DNA of 8,072 nt from Cyanobacteria bacterium UBA11370 (GTDB lineage Bacteria; Cyanobacteriota; Cyanobacteriia; Cyanobacteriales; Coleofasciculaceae). A program made the position numbers and the translations under genes. The number at the start of each line of letters is the position of its first letter. Positions within the stretch are counted from its first letter, which is position 1. Below, piece after piece: positions 5,825 through 8,072 of the stretch. Below the pieces are notes generated by a model. It was not told the origin of the DNA. It saw only the letters and a program-made list of their open reading frames with translations, and searched no databases. Location of the stretch: assembly GCA_003486645.1 (NCBI GenBank), contig DNGI01000230.1, forward strand, positions 938 through 9,009, given 5' to 3'.

Positions 5825-6787
5825 ATGCGAATTGCTAGTGATGTAACCGAATTGATTGGTCGTACTCCTCTGGTTCAACTCAATCGGATTCCCCAAGCCG
5901 AGGGGTGTGTGGCGCGGATTCTGGTAAAATTGGAAGGCATGAACCCAGCCGCTTCCGTAAAAGACCGGATTGGGATGAGTATGATTCAGGCAGCGGAGGA
6001 GGCGGGTCAAATTTACCCAGGAACAACAATTCTCGTTGAACCGACATCCGGTAACACCGGGATTGCCCTAGCTATGGTAGCAGCGGCTAAAGGGTATCGA
6101 TTAATTTTAACCATGCCTGAAACCATGAGTCTAGAACGACGGGCAATGCTCAAAGCTTATGGTGCTGAGTTGGAACTGACCCCAGGAGTAGAGGGAATGA
6201 AAGGGGCAATTCGTCGTGCCGAAGAAATTGTGACCAGTACTCCCCATGCCTTCATGTTACAACAATTTCAAAACCCCGCTAATCCCAAAATCCATCGAGA
6301 GACGACAGCGGAAGAAATTTGGCAAGATACAGACGGTCAAGTCGATATTCTAATTGCTGGGGTTGGTACGGGGGGTACGATTACAGGCGTAGCAGAAGTG
6401 ATTAAGGCGCGTAAACCTAGCTTTGTAGCGATCGCTGTCGAACCGACCAATAGTCCTGTACTTTCTGGTGGAAAAGCTGGACCTCATAAAATACAAGGAA
6501 TTGGTGCTGGCTTTATTCCCCAAATTCTCCGCACTGATTTGATCGATGAAGTGATTCAGGTGAGTGATGACGATGCGATCGCCTATAGTCGCCGTTTAGC
6601 ACGAGAAGAAGGATTGTTATCCGGTATTTCCTCTGGTGCGGCGTTATATGCCGCGATTCAGGTGGCTAAACGTCCAGAAAATCAGGGTAAGCTAATTGTA
6701 ATGGTGCAGCCGAGTTTTGGTGAACGCTACTTAAGTACACCCTTATTTCGAGAGCCAGAACAGCCAAAAACGGCAGCTTTGGTTTAA
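5825..6787 (+). CDS. cysK: Cysteine synthase (O-acetylserine sulfhydrylase)
   Basis: A 320-residue, full-length PLP enzyme that makes cysteine from O-acetylserine and sulfide in the cytoplasm. Visible landmarks in order: IGRTPLVQL (11-19), ASVKDRIG (43-50) with PLP-binding Lys46, PTSGNTG (73-79) binding the substrate carboxylate, [10 protein letters not shown] (97-106), the phosphate-cradling GVGTGGT (179-185), [16 protein letters not shown] (215-230), GISSGAA (267-273) with the serine facing the pyridine ring, and [10 protein letters not shown] near the end. The [24 protein letters not shown] run and total length favour CysK over CysM, though paralogues are common in cyanobacteria. One small oddity is EGMNPAAS where many relatives have a bulkier residue and NPGSS. 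A strong Shine-Dalgarno precedes the ATG. The stop codon is followed after one base by cobT, so the two form an operon, presumably transcribed from the 5698-5820 region. Confidence 0.95.
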   Translation: MRIASDVTELIGRTPLVQLNRIPQAEGCVARILVKLEGMNPAASVKDRIGMSMIQAAEEAGQIYPGTTILVEPTSGNTGIALAMVAAAKGYRLILTMPETMSLERRAMLKAYGAELELTPGVEGMKGAIRRAEEIVTSTPHAFMLQQFQNPANPKIHRETTAEEIWQDTDGQVDILIAGVGTGGTITGVAEVIKARKPSFVAIAVEPTNSPVLSGGKAGPHKIQGIGAGFIPQILRTDLIDEVIQVSDDDAIAYSRRLAREEGLLSGISSGAALYAAIQVAKRPENQGKLIVMVQPSFGERYLSTPLFREPEQPKTAALV

Positions 6788-6788
6788 C

Positions 6789-7970
6789 GTGATCCAAATT
6801 TACACCCAGCTATCCCAAGCCTATCGATGGTTACAGCAGTACCAGGGACATCCTCCTATACTCGCTTGCATTTTAGGATTTACCGCAACAGGTTTAATCC
6901 CTGGTATTTCTGCGGCGGGTGCAACCCCAGAGGATCGGAAATACACGGCGATCGCTGATGCGGAATTTTTAGCCAATGGCATTATGCCTAAGCCTCAATA
7001 TCCCTTGCCACCACTGGATGTTGGGGTTTCTCCGGTATTCATTTCTCGTGCAGTTATCGAGGCATTTAATATCCCTGTCTATCTATTTAATGCAGGTTTA
7101 CCTCAACCCCCAGCCGTACCCGCGATTGATTTAGGGGGTGTACCTGCCAACTGTCTCACATCCGGAAACGCGCTACCGTTGGAGACGGTAAAACATCTAT
7201 TCGAGCAAGGCTTAAAGTGGGGTGAACAGCTTGCTAAAGAGGCTAGGGATAGCTATGTAATTTTGAGTGAGTGTGTGGTTGGAGGAACTACAACAGCTCT
7301 AAGTATTCTTACGGGTTTAGGAGTAGCGGCTATTGGTAGAGTCAATAGTAGCCATCCTAATTGTAATCATACCCAAAAGTGGGAAATTGTGCAAGCTGGG
7401 TTGGAGAAGTGGAGAGAGGGGGAGAGAGGGGGAGGGGGAGATAGGGGGTTAGCGCAGCGGAACGAAGTTCGGGGGAGATGGGGGGAGTTTACCTGTTCGT
7501 CTGGGATTGATCCCTTTCAATTAGTGGCAGCGGTGGGAGATCCGATGCAAATTGTGGTGGCTGGAATGGCGATCGCAGCCAGTTGTAGTTGTGGTGTCTT
7601 ACTGGCTGGGGGTACGCAAATGCTAGCGGTTTATGCGTTAGCTCAAGCGTTAGTAGAGTTTACTGAATTTTATTCGGTTAGATGGCAACCGTCCCACATA
7701 GTAGTGGGAACGACTCGTTGGGTAGCTGAAGACCCGACGGGTGATACGGTTGGATTAGCACGAGAAATTGGCGGTGTACCTCTGTTGGCAACGGATTTAA
7801 GTTTTGCCAAGTCTCGTTATCCTCAGCTACGAGTGTATGAGCAGGGGTATGTAAAAGAAGGGGTTGGTGCAGGGGGAGTTGCGATCGCGTCCCATCTTTA
7901 TCAAAAGTGGAATTCGATTCAATTGCTTGAGGCGATTGAAGCTTTAGTCGAGCGATACAGCTATTGTTAA
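6789..7970 (+). CDS. cobT: CobT-type nicotinate-nucleotide:base phosphoribosyltransferase (TIGR00303-like)
   Basis: A 393-residue protein of the cyanobacterial/archaeal CobT branch. CobT enzymes transfer phosphoribose from nicotinate mononucleotide to the cobamide lower-ligand base, classically 5,6-dimethylbenzimidazole; many cyanobacteria make pseudocobalamin, so the real base here is uncertain. Recognisable blocks: LGFTATGLIPGISAAGATPE (29-48), SECVVGGTTTALSILTGLG (160-178), DPFQLVAAVGDPMQIVVAGM (241-260), GVLLAGGTQMLAVYALAQAL (269-288), and KEGVGAGG (356-363), whose Glu357 is the likely counterpart of the catalytic glutamate of other CobTs. The start is GTG one base after the cysK stop; no ATG exists until residue 66, and the N-terminal block is conserved, so GTG with translational coupling is favoured. 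Residues about 206-234 are an Arg/Gly-rich stretch encoded by a purine repeat and look inserted between conserved blocks. Frame remains open throughout, so the gene is probably functional. Confidence 0.9.
   Translation: MIQIYTQLSQAYRWLQQYQGHPPILACILGFTATGLIPGISAAGATPEDRKYTAIADAEFLANGIMPKPQYPLPPLDVGVSPVFISRAVIEAFNIPVYLFNAGLPQPPAVPAIDLGGVPANCLTSGNALPLETVKHLFEQGLKWGEQLAKEARDSYVILSECVVGGTTTALSILTGLGVAAIGRVNSSHPNCNHTQKWEIVQAGLEKWREGERGGGGDRGLAQRNEVRGRWGEFTCSSGIDPFQLVAAVGDPMQIVVAGMAIAASCSCGVLLAGGTQMLAVYALAQALVEFTEFYSVRWQPSHIVVGTTRWVAEDPTGDTVGLAREIGGVPLLATDLSFAKSRYPQLRVYEQGYVKEGVGAGGVAIASHLYQKWNSIQLLEAIEALVERYSYC
7404..7490 (+). repeat. GA-rich, G-quadruplex-capable repeat inside cobT
   Basis: Five-G runs at 7418-7422, 7428-7432, 7434-7438 and 7444-7448 are joined by loops of 5, 1 and 5 nt, then come a small hairpin GAAC-GAA-GTTC (7460-7470) and two more G-runs (7470-7475 and about 7480-7486). 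The base pattern matches the core of intergenic element A (1678-1706), not the surrounding coding sequence. It encodes residues about 206-234 (WREGERGGGGDRG and following) and keeps the reading frame. Confidence 0.75.
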
Positions 7971-7972
7971 TC

Positions 7973-8007
7973 TTGGTTGTTGGTTGTTGGTTGTTAGTTG
8001 TTGGTGG
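7973..8007. repeat. Heptanucleotide tandem repeat (TTGGTTG)n
   Basis: Three exact TTGGTTG units (7973-7993), then TTAGTTG and TTGGTGG, run head to tail starting 3 bp after the cobT stop codon. Seven-base tandem repeats of this kind (STRR sequences) are characteristic of filamentous cyanobacteria. The opposite strand stays open across it, but that reading is low-complexity Asn/Gln/Thr and not a credible protein. Confidence 0.85.
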
Positions 8008-8022
8008 GAGCATCCCGTTTTT
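8006..8022 (+). terminator. Weak hairpin with T-run after cobT
   Basis: GGGA (8006-8009) and TCCC (8013-8016) pair around a GCA loop and are followed by G and TTTTT (8018-8022), about 35 bp past the cobT stop. The stem is only 4 bp, so it would be a weak terminator; it may instead be part of a dispersed repeat running to the window end. The remaining bases to 8072 show no gene. Confidence 0.35.
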
Positions 8023-8072
8023 GCCAAAGTACCTGTTGAAAAGGAAATCGCGGCTACACAAACGATGTCCGC

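Noticed and set aside
5804..6010. 68-codon minus-strand frame over the cysK start
   Set aside because: Antisense to highly conserved cysteine synthase codons.
7678..8061. 127-codon open frame on the minus strand opposite the cobT end
   Set aside because: It lies mostly antisense to conserved CobT codons and its start half reads through the TTGGTTG tandem repeat, giving a low-complexity Asn/Gln/Thr peptide.

Overview
The window reads as chromosomal DNA of a cyanobacterium, probably a filamentous or large-genome lineage. I count 14 copies of the HIP1 octamer GCGATCGC in 8 kb. The gaps hold small palindromes and heptamer tandem repeats of types familiar from such genomes, and several protein families are cyanobacterial in flavour (DUF4278, a TIGR00303-type CobT, a cyanobacterial-style kinase N-lobe fused to TPRs). 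There is no RNA gene, phage gene, transposase gene or CRISPR array.

Layout: three genes lie on the minus strand, read from right to left. They are a two-domain sirohydrochlorin chelatase (4072-4926), a membrane TPR protein carrying a degenerate half kinase domain (2012-3790), and a lipoprotein with an SGNH/GDSL-hydrolase-like core (79-1539). Three genes lie on the plus strand: a small membrane protein with a DUF4278 domain (5096-5599), cysteine synthase (5825-6787) and CobT (6789-7970). The two groups diverge from 4927-5095. A hairpin-plus-T-tract terminator separates the DUF4278 gene from the cysK-cobT pair, which is joined by a 1-nt gap and is surely co-transcribed.

Function: the chelatase, cysteine synthase and CobT fall in linked pathways. 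Sirohydrochlorin is the branch point between siroheme (cofactor of sulfite and nitrite reductases) and cobalamin. Cysteine synthase consumes the sulfide that sulfite reductase makes. CobT activates the lower-ligand base of cobamides. The TPR and lipoprotein genes show no clear tie to these.

I see no clearly new biological system. The points most worth a second look are: (1) the TPR protein, whose kinase domain stops after the N-lobe and has Arg in place of the VAIK lysine; (2) a purine-rich, G-quadruplex-capable repeat apparently inserted in frame in cobT, with a possible weaker parallel in the chelatase gene; (3) two 101-bp elements with terminal inverted repeats in the 472-bp gap at 1540-2011, both flanked by TTA; and (4) a chelatase gene that appears to lack any ATG or GTG start.
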